From contig NZ_BMRC01000002.1 of the NCBI RefSeq assembly GCF_014648435.1, forward strand, positions 124,001-188,000: a DNA stretch of 64,000 nucleotides. Reading direction: 5' to 3'. A model generated the notes under the pieces. That model did not search any database and was not told the DNA's origin. It saw only the letters and a list, made by a program, of their open reading frames with translations. How positions within the stretch are numbered: position 1 is the first letter of the stretch; each line of letters opens with the position of its first letter. Positions 8,272 through 18,600 of this stretch are shown piece after piece. A program made the position numbers and the translations under genes. Source of the stretch: Nonomuraea spiralis (GTDB lineage Bacteria > Actinomycetota > Actinomycetes > Streptosporangiales > Streptosporangiaceae).

Positions 8272-10485
8272 TCACAACTTCACGGAGAGCGAAGAACGCA
8301 GCGGCGGCACCATGTGCACCCGTGCCGACCCGATGTCGAAGTACAGGCCCACCAGCTCCAGCGTGCCCGCCCTGACCTGCTCGTCCACCTTCCGGTACGT
8401 GCGCAGGTTCTCCAGCTGCTGCTGCACGTTCACCCGGCACAACACGTCGAGGGCCCCGTTGTGCAGCCGGTCGCCCTCGGTCTCGATGAACCTGGCCAGG
8501 CTGTGGTCCCCGTGCCGCAGCCAGCGCCGCAGCCCCGGGAGGCTGCCCGCCTGGACGCCCGCGCTGAGCACCCCGGCCATCGCCCCGCAGCCCGAATGGC
8601 CGCACACCGTGATCGTGTGCACGCCGAGCACCTGCGTGGCGTACTCGATCGCGGCCACCACCGAGTCGTCGTGCGGCTCGGACCCCCTGCGCGGCACCAG
8701 GTTGCCGATGTTGCGCACGGTGAACAGGTCGCCGGGGCCGCTCGCGGTGATCAGGCTGGGCACGATCCTGGAGTCGGCGCACGTGATGAACAGATGGGTC
8801 GGCTGCTGCTTGCGGGCCAGCTCGGTGAAGATCGGCCGTACCAGCGGGGCCGTACGACGGTGGAACTCGCGTGCCCCGGCCGCGAGCTGGCATTCCGACG
8901 GGGCCGAGCCGCCCTCGTCCGGGATCGTGCGGTTCTCCGGGCGCGGCTGCCGCTGGGCCCACGGCATCCACCAGCGGTCCGGCGCCTTGGGCTGCGACTT
9001 CGCGGTGTACGTGCGCCCCCCGCTGGCCGCCAGCGCGTACCACTCGTCGTGCAGCTCGTCGATGTCGACCGTGCCGCCCATCCGCTCGTGGTCCAGCCGC
9101 CAGGAGTGGATGGCCTCGAAGGCCCCGTTGTCCATGAAGTCGATGTTGAGATCGAGGTCGACCGCCGCGCCCACGGGGATCGAGCGCAGCTCGTGCGTGA
9201 GCCGGGGCACGCCGAGGAACGTCAGCGAGCCGGTGATCGTCACGTACAGCCGGCCGTCCTGCTCCTCGCGCTTGCGCACGGTCACCCAGGTCAGCCGGCG
9301 CAGCGCCAGCAGCGCCGCCAGCGCCAGGCCGGCCAGCACCCCCTCGGCCAGGCCCAGCAGGATCACGGCCGCCAGCGTCACCGCGTAGACCGGCACCTCG
9401 CGGTGCCCGTGCACCCTCCTGACACGCGCGACGCTGACCATCTGCACGCCGGTGAACACCAGCAGCGCGGCCAGCGCCTCCAGCGGGATCAGCCGGATCG
9501 CCCAGCCGAACCCCAGCGCGAACACCAGCACCCACACCCCGTGCAGGATCGACGACGAGCGGGTGCGCCCGCCCGCCCGCACGTTCGCCGTCGTCCGTAC
9601 GATGCCGCCCGCGATCGGCAGCCCGCCGAGCGCCCCGGACACCATGTTGGCCACGCCCTGGCCGGTCAGCTCCTGGTCGAGATCGGAACGGCGGCCGGTG
9701 TGCATGCCGTCGGCGGCCACCGAGCACAGCAGCGACTCGACGCTGGCCAGCATCGCCACCAGCAGCACCGCGCCCACGATCGTGTGCCAGTCGGCGGACG
9801 GCAACACCGGGAAGCCCCACTCGGAGAAGCCGCCGGACAGGTCGACGCGGGTGACGTCCCAGCCGAACGCCCAGGCGACGCCCGCCGCCGCCAGCAGCGC
9901 CGCCAGCGGCGCGGGCACTGCCCTGATCGGCTTGGGCAGCCGCGTCCACACCGCGAGCACCACGATCGTGAGCAAGCCCACCGCGACCTTGTGCCCGTGC
10001 AGGTCGGCGATCTGACCGGGCAGCTCGACCAGGTTGGCCAGGGCCGAACGCTGGGGCCGACCGCCGAGGACCACGTGGAGCTGGGCGAGCGCGAGGATCA
10101 CGCCCACCCCGGCCAGCATGCCGTGGACGACCGCGGGGGAGACGGCCAGCGCCGCCCTGGCGGCCTTGAACACCCCGAGCACGAGCTGGACGACGCCCGC
10201 CAGCAACGTGATCATGCAGGTGGCCCGCCATCCGTGCGTCTGCACGAGGTCCACGACCACCAGGGACAACCCGGCCGCCGGCCCGCTCACCTGCACGGCC
10301 GAGCCGCCCAGCGAACCGGCCACCACCCCGCCGACGACGGCCGCGACGAGCCCGGCGGCCAGCGGGGCGCCCGAGGCCATCGCGATGCCCAGGGAGAAGG
10401 GGACTGCGACGAGGAAGACCACGAGCGAAGCGGGTAGATCATGCCGTAGCGTACGCAAGCAGCTACTGAGGGTATCGCCGACCAT
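8272..10485 (-). CDS. SulP-family anion transporter fused to beta-carbonic anhydrase
   Basis: A 737-residue fusion. Residues about 1-410 form the SulP transport domain with 10-12 hydrophobic spans, starting LPASLVVFLVAVPFSLGIAMASGAPL. Residues about 430-510 look like a cytoplasmic STAS domain. A complete beta-carbonic anhydrase follows: CADSR (569-573) and HSGC (630-633) supply zinc ligands Cys569, Asp571, His630 and Cys633. The logical role is bicarbonate uptake coupled to CO2/HCO3- interconversion at the inner membrane face, supplying carboxylases. Similar fusions are known in actinobacteria and other phyla. A sulfate or other anion substrate cannot be excluded from sequence alone. Confidence 0.93.
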   Translation of the reverse strand: MVGDTLSSCLRTLRHDLPASLVVFLVAVPFSLGIAMASGAPLAAGLVAAVVGGVVAGSLGGSAVQVSGPAAGLSLVVVDLVQTHGWRATCMITLLAGVVQLVLGVFKAARAALAVSPAVVHGMLAGVGVILALAQLHVVLGGRPQRSALANLVELPGQIADLHGHKVAVGLLTIVVLAVWTRLPKPIRAVPAPLAALLAAAGVAWAFGWDVTRVDLSGGFSEWGFPVLPSADWHTIVGAVLLVAMLASVESLLCSVAADGMHTGRRSDLDQELTGQGVANMVSGALGGLPIAGGIVRTTANVRAGGRTRSSSILHGVWVLVFALGFGWAIRLIPLEALAALLVFTGVQMVSVARVRRVHGHREVPVYAVTLAAVILLGLAEGVLAGLALAALLALRRLTWVTVRKREEQDGRLYVTITGSLTFLGVPRLTHELRSIPVGAAVDLDLNIDFMDNGAFEAIHSWRLDHERMGGTVDIDELHDEWYALAASGGRTYTAKSQPKAPDRWWMPWAQRQPRPENRTIPDEGGSAPSECQLAAGAREFHRRTAPLVRPIFTELARKQQPTHLFITCADSRIVPSLITASGPGDLFTVRNIGNLVPRRGSEPHDDSVVAAIEYATQVLGVHTITVCGHSGCGAMAGVLSAGVQAGSLPGLRRWLRHGDHSLARFIETEGDRLHNGALDVLCRVNVQQQLENLRTYRKVDEQVRAGTLELVGLYFDIGSARVHMVPPLRSSLSVKL

Positions 10486-10565
10486 GTCGGAAACCCTAGT
10501 GGTGCGCCACCCCCGCTTTAGGGGGCCGTCGCGGGGGTTTTACTCATTCGGTAAGGGGCCGGAGA

Positions 10566-12014
10566 TCACCGGTAGTAGTCGTTGTAGTCCTGTTCGGGGG
10601 CCCGGCGGCGCCCGCCGCCGTTGTCGCCCTGGCCGGGGGCGGCCGAGCCCTGCGCCTGCCCGCCGTACGTCGGCCAGTTGGCCGTGCCGGACGGCGGTTC
10701 GGGCCAGGCGGGGGTGGCCGGTCCGGCGGCGAAGTCACCGGTCTCGTACGCCGTCGAGGACGGCTGGGACGACGCCGGCGGAGCCGACAACACGTCGTCA
10801 TAGGCCGAGACCGCGCGGCCCGGGACGGTCGGTGTGCCGGCCGCCGGGGAGGGCCCGGTGATCGGGGTGCCCGAGTCGTCGGCCACGGCCCAGCCGGAAC
10901 GCACCTCGTAGGAGACGGGGTAGGACACTGCGGCCGAGGGGGTGGTCGCGGGCTGCTCGGCGAAGGCGGGCCAGGAGCTGCCCTGGCCGCCGTAGGAGCC
11001 GGAGGCGGGGGCGGGGTCGTCGAGGATGTCGGGCGAGGCGGCGGGCCAGGAGCCGGAGGTGGCCGCGGCGGGGGCGCCGCCCGTCCAGGTGGTCTCCAGG
11101 GGATCGGCCGCGTTGTTGTAGGCCGGGAACGGGTCGCTGGTCGGGGCGCCGTGGATGGGCGTGACCGGGGCGGCGGGGAAGGACCCGCTGGAGGCGACGC
11201 CGGGATAGGACCCGCTCGCGGCGGCGGCCGGATAGGACGGCGAGGCGGCGGGGAACGACCCGCCCGCGGCCGGTACGGCCGGGTAGGAACCGCTCGCCGG
11301 CTGCGGCTCGGGGCGCGAGGCCGGTACGACGGGCTGCGCGCCCGCGCCGAGGATGCTCAGCACGTCGGGCGTCGGCGCCGCGAACGTCACCGTGCGCTGG
11401 TCGGCCATGTCGGAGGCGGAGGGGGCGGCGGGTACGGGCCGTTTGGCGGGCTCCACCAGGTCGGCGAGGTTCGCCGCCGCGGCGGCGGGCTGGCGCTGGG
11501 GGAGGGGGGCCTGGATGGTCGCGGCGTTGGGGTCGGCCGCGGCGACGGGCTGGGGCTTGGCGGGACGCTCAGCGGGGCGCTCACGGCGCTGGGCGGGCTG
11601 CTCGCGCTCGACGGGACGGGAGGCGCCCTTCCGGGCCGCCACGGTGCCACCGGCGCCGAAACCGCCCTCCTCGGCGTCGCTGCGGATGTTCGCCCAGAAC
11701 TCCTCGTCCTCGTGGTCGGTGGTCGGGTTGCCCCACTCGTCGACGCCACGCCTGCCACGCTGACCCGTACGGACCGGCTTCTGCTTCACCTCGTCGATCG
11801 GGGAGAAGTCAGGGCTGAAATTGGCCATCCGCGGTTCGTGCGCGGCGAACTCGTCGGTGGACCGGGCGTGCGTCATCTCCTCCTTCTCGGCCATTTCCTT
11901 CAGCCGTTCCGGAGGGAGAGAGCTCTCCCGGCGGTTCATGGAACGCATGCCCAGTGCCACGACGACGAGCACGAGGAGCACGACAGCGACCAAGCTCACG
12001 ACGACCGCGATCAT
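10566..12014 (-). CDS. Membrane-anchored Pro/Ala/Ser-rich protein of unknown function
   Basis: A 482-residue protein I do not recognise. The N-terminus MIAVVVSLVAVVLLVLVVVALGM is a single membrane anchor, followed by a basic/acidic cytoplasm-like stretch containing KQKPVRTGQRGRRGVDEWGNP. The remaining 350 residues are low-complexity, with repeated SGSYPA, SGSFPA and SYPAAAASG motifs, and the chain ends in RAPEQDYNDYYR, with a cluster of Tyr. Start is ATG 12014, with GAGGGTGG six bases upstream; earlier in-frame codons lack a site. It could be a disordered scaffold at the membrane. Codon usage is ordinary for the genome, which supports it being translated. Confidence 0.75.
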   Translation of the reverse strand: MIAVVVSLVAVVLLVLVVVALGMRSMNRRESSLPPERLKEMAEKEEMTHARSTDEFAAHEPRMANFSPDFSPIDEVKQKPVRTGQRGRRGVDEWGNPTTDHEDEEFWANIRSDAEEGGFGAGGTVAARKGASRPVEREQPAQRRERPAERPAKPQPVAAADPNAATIQAPLPQRQPAAAAANLADLVEPAKRPVPAAPSASDMADQRTVTFAAPTPDVLSILGAGAQPVVPASRPEPQPASGSYPAVPAAGGSFPAASPSYPAAAASGSYPGVASSGSFPAAPVTPIHGAPTSDPFPAYNNAADPLETTWTGGAPAAATSGSWPAASPDILDDPAPASGSYGGQGSSWPAFAEQPATTPSAAVSYPVSYEVRSGWAVADDSGTPITGPSPAAGTPTVPGRAVSAYDDVLSAPPASSQPSSTAYETGDFAAGPATPAWPEPPSGTANWPTYGGQAQGSAAPGQGDNGGGRRRAPEQDYNDYYR

Positions 12015-12197
12015 TGCACCACCCTCAAAGCCATGGCCTCCCTTGGCACCGGTGAGATCGCGCGGCCATCGACGCGATCTGCCCCCTTTGATCACCAATG
12101 CCTAACAATTGGATCTGATTGTGTCGGACCACTATGAGAGTTGTCACACCCTACGTAAAGAATTGGTCCATCGGGTCTACCTGCTGTGATCGACCTG

Positions 12198-12767
12198 TCA
12201 CTGGATGTCCACCGCCGTCAGCCGGCCGCGGGCGATCGTGTGGTCGGCGATCTCCTTGAGGATCTCGGGAAGGGCGCCCTCGGTGACCGTGACCTTCTCG
12301 TTCAGCGTGTAGACGGTGAAGCGGTAGGTGCCCCGATCGCTGCAAGGCGGCTCGTAGCCGGCCTTTCCGCTGGTCACCTTGGCCTGGCCGGAACCCTCGG
12401 GCGGGCTCTCGGCGGCCCCCGGCCCCAGCTCGGTCGTGGTCGCCGGGATGTTGAAGAGCACCCAGTGCACGGCCGATTCGGAGGGAGTGTGGGAGTCGAC
12501 CACGATCGCGATCGACTTGGCCTTCGGCAAGGGCTCGCTGGACCAGCGCAGCGGCGGGCTGCCCTGGCGGCCCCGGCAGGAGTACTGGCTCGGCAGCGGC
12601 ATGCCGTCGCGCAGCTCCGGACTCGAGACGTTGATCTCCGCGATCTCCTTGGCCTGGGATCTTCCGATGCCGAGGGCGGCGCAGCCGGACAGCGTGAGCG
12701 CGAAAGCCACCACTGTCACACTGACAGCGGCTCGCCTCACACGTGATGCCGCGTTACACAGCCCCAT
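12198..12767 (-). CDS. YbhB/YbcL (PEBP, Raf-kinase-inhibitor-like) lipoprotein
   Basis: A 189-residue protein. The N-terminus has a hydrophobic signal ending in a lipobox, LSGC, so Cys becomes lipid-modified and the protein is exported. The mature part is a phosphatidylethanolamine-binding-like domain: SPELRDGMPLPSQYSCRGRQGSPPLRW, then HWVLFNIP and YRFTVYTLNEKV, as in bacterial YbhB/YbcL proteins. The family is defined by fold; ligand and role in bacteria are mostly unknown. Start is the ATG at 12767; the frame runs open further upstream but that stretch lacks protein-like composition. Confidence 0.88.
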   Translation of the reverse strand: MGLCNAASRVRRAAVSVTVVAFALTLSGCAALGIGRSQAKEIAEINVSSPELRDGMPLPSQYSCRGRQGSPPLRWSSEPLPKAKSIAIVVDSHTPSESAVHWVLFNIPATTTELGPGAAESPPEGSGQAKVTSGKAGYEPPCSDRGTYRFTVYTLNEKVTVTEGALPEILKEIADHTIARGRLTAVDIQ

Positions 12768-13419
12768 GCCGGATGATGCTACGCGGGTCTCGGCGGTGCG
12801 CAGACCGTTTCTCGATGGTCGGTCGTCGGTAAAGGAGCCGAAACCGGCCAGAATCACGGGATCCGAGGGGTGAAGTTGGCCACACGAGCCCCTCCCGTGG
12901 GCTTTCCCGTGCGGTGTCCCGGTGACCTTGCTGGCCTGCCCGTTCCAGGGGCGGCACGGCAGAGGGCCGGCGCGCAAGGAGATGGGACAAAACGGGCATC
13001 GGTTTCGGTCGGCGTCCGGCAGGCAAAATTCAGGTGCGCCGGAAGAGGCCGATGTGCCATGCGGGCGGACGGCGGCTGCCACGCTTCGTGAGGGCCTCTC
13101 GCGCGTGGTGCGGTAACGCGCTGGCCGGGCCTGGATGGCACGAACGTGGCGCCGCCGACGTGGCCAAGCGCGACAGCCTGCGGCCGGCCGCCACCGAGCA
13201 TGCACCCGAACGCGCCGGGCCGGCCCCCCGACACGCCGCGCTCCCCGGCCGATCTTTACCCTTCCGCTGCACGCGATGACCCCCGCCCTCCGCCGCGCCG
13301 GGCGGGGGGCCCGTTCTGACCCGCGCTTGTCAGGGCGCGGACCATCCCGGCTCACCTCCGTCAGGGCGGGTGGCCGATCTTCACCCGACTCCGTCAGATC
13401 GTCTTGTGGCCGAGCGCCC
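12768..13419 (+). other. Intergenic region of about 650 bases, no gene seen
   Basis: Between the divergent PEBP-like lipoprotein and PH-domain genes. Frames are open on both strands because of base composition, but none gives a recognisable protein, start site or plausible codon pattern. A G/C-rich inverted stretch lies around 13284-13312. It presumably holds the promoters of the two flanking genes. Confidence 0.5.
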
Positions 13420-13425
13420 TAAGCT
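13420..13425 (+). promoter_or_regulatory. -10 box TAAGCT for a leaderless PH-domain transcript
   Basis: TAAGCT ends seven bases before the GTG at 13433, with no ribosome-binding site between them. Confidence 0.45.
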
Positions 13426-13432
13426 GGGTGTT

Positions 13433-13954
13433 GTGACGTCAAAAGGCCCACTGCGTGACCCCGCGCACCGAGTCTCGCCCAAGGCCCGCCGCCTGTGGCT
13501 GCTTCAGGCGGCGATCGCGTTCGTGTTCTTCGTGGGCGGGTCGGTCGTGGTGTCCAGGTGGGTGGGCGGAAGCGGCTGGTCATGGGTGCCGCCGTGGTTC
13601 GCCGCGCACTCCTGGCTGCTGCCGCTGGTGGTCGGGGTGGTGCTGACGCCGTTCCTGGCGGCCGAGCCGTTCATCCGCTACGCCGTGCACCGCTGGGAGC
13701 TGTCGGACGACGTCGTCTACGCCAGGTCGGGGTTCCTGACCAGGGAGTGGGTGTTCGTGCCCGTGAGCCGCATCCAGACGGTCGACAAGGGCCAGGGGTG
13801 GATGGAGCGGCTGCTCGGCCTGGCCACGCTGGAGATCCGTACCGCCTCCCACGCCGGTTCCTCCACCATCAAGGGCCTCGACTTCGAGGTGGCCGCGGGG
13901 CTCGCCGAACGGCTCGCCCACCGCGCCGAACAGCTCAGGGACGATGCCACGTGA
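13433..13954 (+). CDS. Bacterial PH-domain (bPH2/YdbS-like) membrane protein
   Basis: A 173-residue protein with two membrane spans near the N-terminus (WLLQAAIAFVFFVGGSVVV and LLPLVVGVVLTPFLA). A bacterial pleckstrin-homology domain follows, with the family hallmarks YARSGFLTREWVFVPVSRIQTV and LLGLATLEIRTAS. The same organisation is seen in YdbS proteins, which are usually paired with YdbT. The stop overlaps the GTG of the next gene as GTGA. Function is unknown; in Bacillus the pair has been linked to bacteriocin resistance. Start GTG 13433 appears leaderless. Confidence 0.9.
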   Translation: MTSKGPLRDPAHRVSPKARRLWLLQAAIAFVFFVGGSVVVSRWVGGSGWSWVPPWFAAHSWLLPLVVGVVLTPFLAAEPFIRYAVHRWELSDDVVYARSGFLTREWVFVPVSRIQTVDKGQGWMERLLGLATLEIRTASHAGSSTIKGLDFEVAAGLAERLAHRAEQLRDDAT

Positions 13955-15504
13955 CCCAGCCGCCCCCGCCTCCGCCCCCGTCCGCACCCCTCCCGCCTCC
14001 GCCGCCCCAGCTCCCGCCGCCGCCCCCGCCGGGCGCGCCCCGGCGGCTGAGCCCCAAGGTGCTGCTCATCGATCCGGTACGCATGCTGCCCTCGCTGCTG
14101 CTGCCCCTGATCGGCGTGCTGTTCGTGGGCGGCTTCTCGGCCAGGTCGTACGCGTGGGCGGCGTTCGGCGTCATCGGCACCGTCGTGTTCGCGGTCATCC
14201 GCTGGGCCACGTTCACGTACGAGATCGTCGGCGACCGCCTGGAGACCAAGCGCTCGTTGATCAGCCGCTCGATCCGTACCATCCCGCTGGAACGGGTGCG
14301 CGGGGTCGACGTGTCCACGCCGCCGATGCACCGGATACTCGGGCTCGCCGTACTCAAGATCGATACGGGCGCGAGCGGCGACGACGAGGAGGCCGCGCTC
14401 GACGGCGTCACCGTGGGCGAGGCCGAGCGGCTCAAGGCGGTGCTGCTGCGCCGCGCCGTCCAGGTCAGGGCCGCCGAGCACGAGGCCGAGCCCCACGTCC
14501 CCACCGACCGGCCGATCATCGCGGTCCCACGCCGGTGGCTCCTGTACGGGCCGTTGTCCGGCGCGTACCTGCTGACGCCGTTCGCGCTCGCCGGGGGCGC
14601 GGTGGGGCTGGCCTTCCAGTGGGGCGACGACCTGGGCTTCGGCCAGGACGCCGCCTGGAGCGCGGGGGAGTGGTTGTGGGAGCACCCCTACCTGCTGCTC
14701 GTCGTGGCGCTGCTGCTGGTCGTCGCCATGCCGTTCGTCGGCGGCGTGATGTACGCGGTGTTCAACTGGGACTTCAGGCTGAACCGCCGCGACGGCTACC
14801 TCGTCGCCGAGCGCGGGCTGATCAACCGGCGCAGCGTGTCGCTGGAGTCCCGCCGGGTGCGCGGCTACGAGATCGTCGACGGCCTCGCCGAACGCCTGGC
14901 CGGGGTCGTACGCGTCTGGGCCATCGTGACCGGGCTCGGCGACTCCGAGACGCGCGGGCAGCTCCTGCCGGACGTACCGCGCCAGGTCGCGGTCGGCGTC
15001 ACCGCCGAAGCCGTCGGCCCCTTCCGCTCCACCCTGCGTGCCCACCCGCCTATCGCCCGCAACCGCCGTCTGTTCCGGGCCGTCTTCCCCTGGCTCGCCC
15101 TGGCCGCGCTGAGCGCGGCCGGGGCGTGGGCCACAGGAATGATGCTCTGGTGGATCCTGACGGTCCTGGCGCTGCTCCTGGCGGGCGCGGGGGTGTTCCT
15201 GGGCCTCGACCGGTACGCCTCCCTGGGACACGGCTACGACGGCGCCCGGCTGGCGGTCCGGTCGGGCTCGCTGCGCCGCGCCGAGGCGGTGATCGAACGC
15301 CGGGCCGTGGTGGGCTGGCGGCTCCGGCAGACGTGGTTCCAGCGGCGGGCCGGGGTGCTCACGCTGATCGCGGGGGTCGGCGCGGGCAAGGGCGGTTACG
15401 CCGCGCTGGACGTCTCCGAGGCCCAGGGGGCGGCCTTCCCGGCCGAGGTGACCCCGGAGTGGCTGGCCCCGTACTGGCGCCCCCGTACCTCGGCCCCGGA
15501 CTGA
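13951..15504 (+). CDS. Bacterial PH-domain (YdbT-like) membrane protein
   Basis: A 517-residue partner of the preceding gene. It opens with a run of prolines (about residues 4-27), followed by membrane spans and repeated bPH2 domains. The signatures are KRSLISRSIRTIPLERVRGV, LAVLKIDTGA in the first domain, VAERGLINRRSVSLESRRVRGYE in the second and VRSGSLRRAEAVIERRAVVG in the third. Several transmembrane pairs lie between these domains, as in YdbT. The Pro-rich head is not part of the family core and may be a flexible cytoplasmic extension. Expression is probably coupled to the upstream gene. Confidence 0.9.
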   Translation: MTQPPPPPPPSAPLPPPPPQLPPPPPPGAPRRLSPKVLLIDPVRMLPSLLLPLIGVLFVGGFSARSYAWAAFGVIGTVVFAVIRWATFTYEIVGDRLETKRSLISRSIRTIPLERVRGVDVSTPPMHRILGLAVLKIDTGASGDDEEAALDGVTVGEAERLKAVLLRRAVQVRAAEHEAEPHVPTDRPIIAVPRRWLLYGPLSGAYLLTPFALAGGAVGLAFQWGDDLGFGQDAAWSAGEWLWEHPYLLLVVALLLVVAMPFVGGVMYAVFNWDFRLNRRDGYLVAERGLINRRSVSLESRRVRGYEIVDGLAERLAGVVRVWAIVTGLGDSETRGQLLPDVPRQVAVGVTAEAVGPFRSTLRAHPPIARNRRLFRAVFPWLALAALSAAGAWATGMMLWWILTVLALLLAGAGVFLGLDRYASLGHGYDGARLAVRSGSLRRAEAVIERRAVVGWRLRQTWFQRRAGVLTLIAGVGAGKGGYAALDVSEAQGAAFPAEVTPEWLAPYWRPRTSAPD

Positions 15505-15546
15505 CCTCCCTCATCCCCAGAGGTGGCGCCTCGTCCTTGTCGACGA

Positions 15547-15596
15547 CCGAGGCCGCGCCCTCCGGCTGTTCAGCCATGAGAAGGGCGCGGCCTCGG
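15547..15596. terminator. Bidirectional hairpin between convergent genes
   Basis: A perfect 15-base-pair stem pairs 15547-15561 with 15582-15596; its 20-base loop contains a small inner hairpin (GGCT/AGCC). It lies between the PH-domain gene stop and the SepH stop and can serve both strands. Confidence 0.75.
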
Positions 15597-15615
15597 ACGG
15601 TGACCAGGCTGGGGA

Positions 15616-18600
15616 TCAGTCCTGGCGGCGGGCGCCGAACATGATCTCGTCCCACGTCGGTACGGAGGCGCGGCGGCCACGCGAACCCTTGCGTGCCTGA
15701 CGCGCGGCCGGAGCGGGCGGCGGGGAAGGCACCGGGACGTCGTCCTTGGCCGGGTTCTTGGCGTCGTTCTTGGCGTCGTCCTTGCCGGGGCGGGCCGCCG
15801 GGACCGGCGGAGCACCCTTGGGCGGCCCGGGCTTCGGCTTGGGCGCGGGCGCCTTCCTCTCAGCCACCTCACCCTGCTCAGCCTCTTGCCCGCTCGCCGC
15901 CACTTCGGCCTTCACCGGCACTTCGACCTTCTCAGGCTCCTCGGCGACCGCGGCCACCTCGGGCTCCCCGGCCTTCTCGGGCTCCCCGGCGACCGCGGTC
16001 TTTTCGGCCGCTTCGGCCGCTTCGGCACGCGCTTCTGACCCGGGACCGCTCTGCGCAACCGGAACCTCGGCCGCTGCATCCGCCGCCGCTGCCGTTTCCG
16101 CTGCCGCCTCTGCCGTTTCCGCTGCCGCCTCTGCCTTCGCCTCGACCACCGACGTCTCCGCGGCCGCTGTCTCCGCGGCCGTCGGTGCGTCGGCTGCCAC
16201 GGGCGTCTCCGCTGCCGCCGTCGGCGCTTCCGTCCTCGCCTCCGGAGCCTCCGCCACCTCGGTCGAAGCCTTCGTCGCTTCGGCCGGGTCGGCTGAGGCG
16301 ACCGGTGCCGTCGCCGGGACCGGGGCCTCCTGCGCCGCTTCCGTCTCCTGGACGGCTGCCGCATCCGACGGCATGACGGGGGCCTGAGCAGCTGCCGCGG
16401 GCGTCGGTTCGCCGGCCGAGGTGTCGGACGCGGCCGTCCCGCTTTGTGTCGTGGTGTCGGGAGTGTCCTGGGCGGGTGCCGTGGCTTCCGGTGTGTCCCG
16501 AGACGTTGTGGCCGGAGTCGTCTGAACGTCGGACGCGACGGTCACATCCGACGTGGCAGGCGTGGGCGCAGAGGACGCGGACGTCGTGGCCGTGGTCTCC
16601 GAGGTGGCCGGTGCGCTTGATGCCGCTTCCGGCGCGGCTGGTTGGGAAGCCCCTTGCTCGGCAGTCGGCTTCTCGGCTGTGACGGGTGCCGCGTCGGCGG
16701 CGGGCGTCGCGGGTGTGCCTGCGTCGGGTGTCGTGGGTACGGCGGCGGTGGGGGAGGTTTCCGCGCCGGGCCTCGGGACGTCTGCTGTGGCGGCCTTCGT
16801 GTCGTCGGTCGCGGTGGTGCTCGCGGCGTCCGGCGTCGCGGATGTCGTGGGCTTGTTTGCCTCGGGCTCGGTGGAGTGGGCCGTCCCGGCTGCCTCAGGA
16901 GCAGTCGGCGCGGTGACGGCCTGCGTGTCGACGGAGGAGGCGGCGTCCACGTGGGCGGGAGAACCGGTGGTGGCGGTCTCGGGCGTGCTGGACGGATGGG
17001 CAGGCGCGGCCGTCGCGGCCGCCGACGGCGCCTCGGAGGCGGCCAGGCGTTCCGGCTGGACGGCCGAGGCGGTCGGGGCAGGCGAGACCGGCGAGGTCGG
17101 CTGCTGGTCGAGGGGCTGCGGTGTGGCGGTGGTCTCGGGCTCGCGGTCCGTGAGCGCTGGTACGGCGCCGGTCGCCGGGGCGTTGTCCACGTGAGATGCG
17201 GCGGTCGGCTGGTCGGCCGGGGCCTTGGCGGCCGGCGCCACAGCGGATGCGGCGGCCTCGGCGGACGTGGTGGGCTCGGTGGTTGCCGCGGGCTTGGCGT
17301 ATGCGGTGGGCTCGGTGGTTGCCGTGGGCTCGGGGGGCGAGGTCGGCGGGCGGGAGCCGGGTGTGGCCGGTGCGTAGATGGAGTCGTCGCGCTCGTTGGA
17401 ACGGCTGGAGCTGAAGTCGGGCAGCCAGGGCGACGTACCGCCGCGGCGGGAGGAAGAGGCGTCGGTGGAACGGCCGAAGCCGCTCTCACGCGCCGCGGTC
17501 TCGCCGCGATAGTTCTCAGCGCGCGAGCTCTCGCCGCGGTAGCCCTCGGCGCGGGTGCTCTCGGCCCGGTGACCATCGGCGCGCGTACCATCGCCGCGCT
17601 GGGCGTCCCCCCGGGAGAGGTCGCCGCGCTGGGCGTCGCCGCGGGACGGGTCGCCTCGGTAGGTGTCGCCGCGGGACGGGTCGTTGCGGTGGGTGTCCTC
17701 GCGGGGGAAGTCGCCGCGGTGGGCGTCCCCCCTGGAGAGGTCGTCGCGGGAGGCGGTGCCGCGGAAGCCGTCCGGGCGGTAGCCCTCGGTACGGGAGGTG
17801 TCGTGGTGGGCGGACTCGCGAGCCGGGGACGGGCGGTCGAACGGCACGTCGCGCCCCGGTACGTCCACCCCCCGGCCGTAGCCGCCGCTGTCGGCGGACC
17901 GCGGCGGCGGCGTGTAGCCGACGGCCGGCTCCTCCGGCTCGCGGCGTACGACGGACGGGAACGGCAGCGGGTCGGAGGAGAGCGGCGGCACCGGCTGCAG
18001 CTTGGCCACACGCGGCGTGAACGGCGTGACCGTGGTGTCCTCCACCACGGCGGGATCGGGATCGAAGTCGGCCGACGACAGGCGCATGGCCTCGTCGTCG
18101 TGCGGGGAGACGTGGCGCTTGCGCGGGTCGAAGAGCCATTCGGCGTGGCGCGTGTGACCGTTCCAGACGTAGCCGAGCTTGACCCGCCACAGGCCGTCGT
18201 CGCGCTTGGCGGAGTCCCAGTCGATCTCGTCGGTGGGTACGCCGCGCCTGGTCAGCCGCTCGGCCACCAGCTCGCCGAGGGTGGGACCGGGAGCGGTCTC
18301 CCCGGGCATGCGGACGGCGACACGTTGCGCCTGCTGGGCGACGTACTCCCGCTCCTGCAGCACCGGGCCCTCGAACCAGCGGACACGCTCGACCGGGATC
18401 CCGGCGGTCGCGGCGATCTCTTCCGCTGTCTCTCCGGCACGGATGCGTGCCTGGATCTCCTTGGGGCGCAACGGGCTCTCCACTTCGATCTCGTACTGGC
18501 CGAGACGGGAGAAGTTGCCGCGGACGGCAGCACGGAGCCGGTCGTCCACGGGAAGGGTGAAGCGCGTACCTCGCCCGGCAGTAGCCAGCACGAGATAGGT

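Noticed and set aside
6577..10437. A 1286-codon open frame on the plus strand with repeated HP, GRR and QR motifs
   Set aside because: It is antisense to the SulP/carbonic anhydrase and epimerase genes, has extreme Arg/His/Gln composition and no recognisable domain.
12854..13355. Minus-strand frame extending the PEBP lipoprotein far upstream
   Set aside because: The extension is Arg/Pro-rich with no domain, while the lipoprotein signal begins at ATG 12767.
15746..16387. Plus-strand Ala/Ser-rich frame inside sepH
   Set aside because: It is the complement of the low-complexity Ala/Thr tract in SepH and has no independent coding signal.
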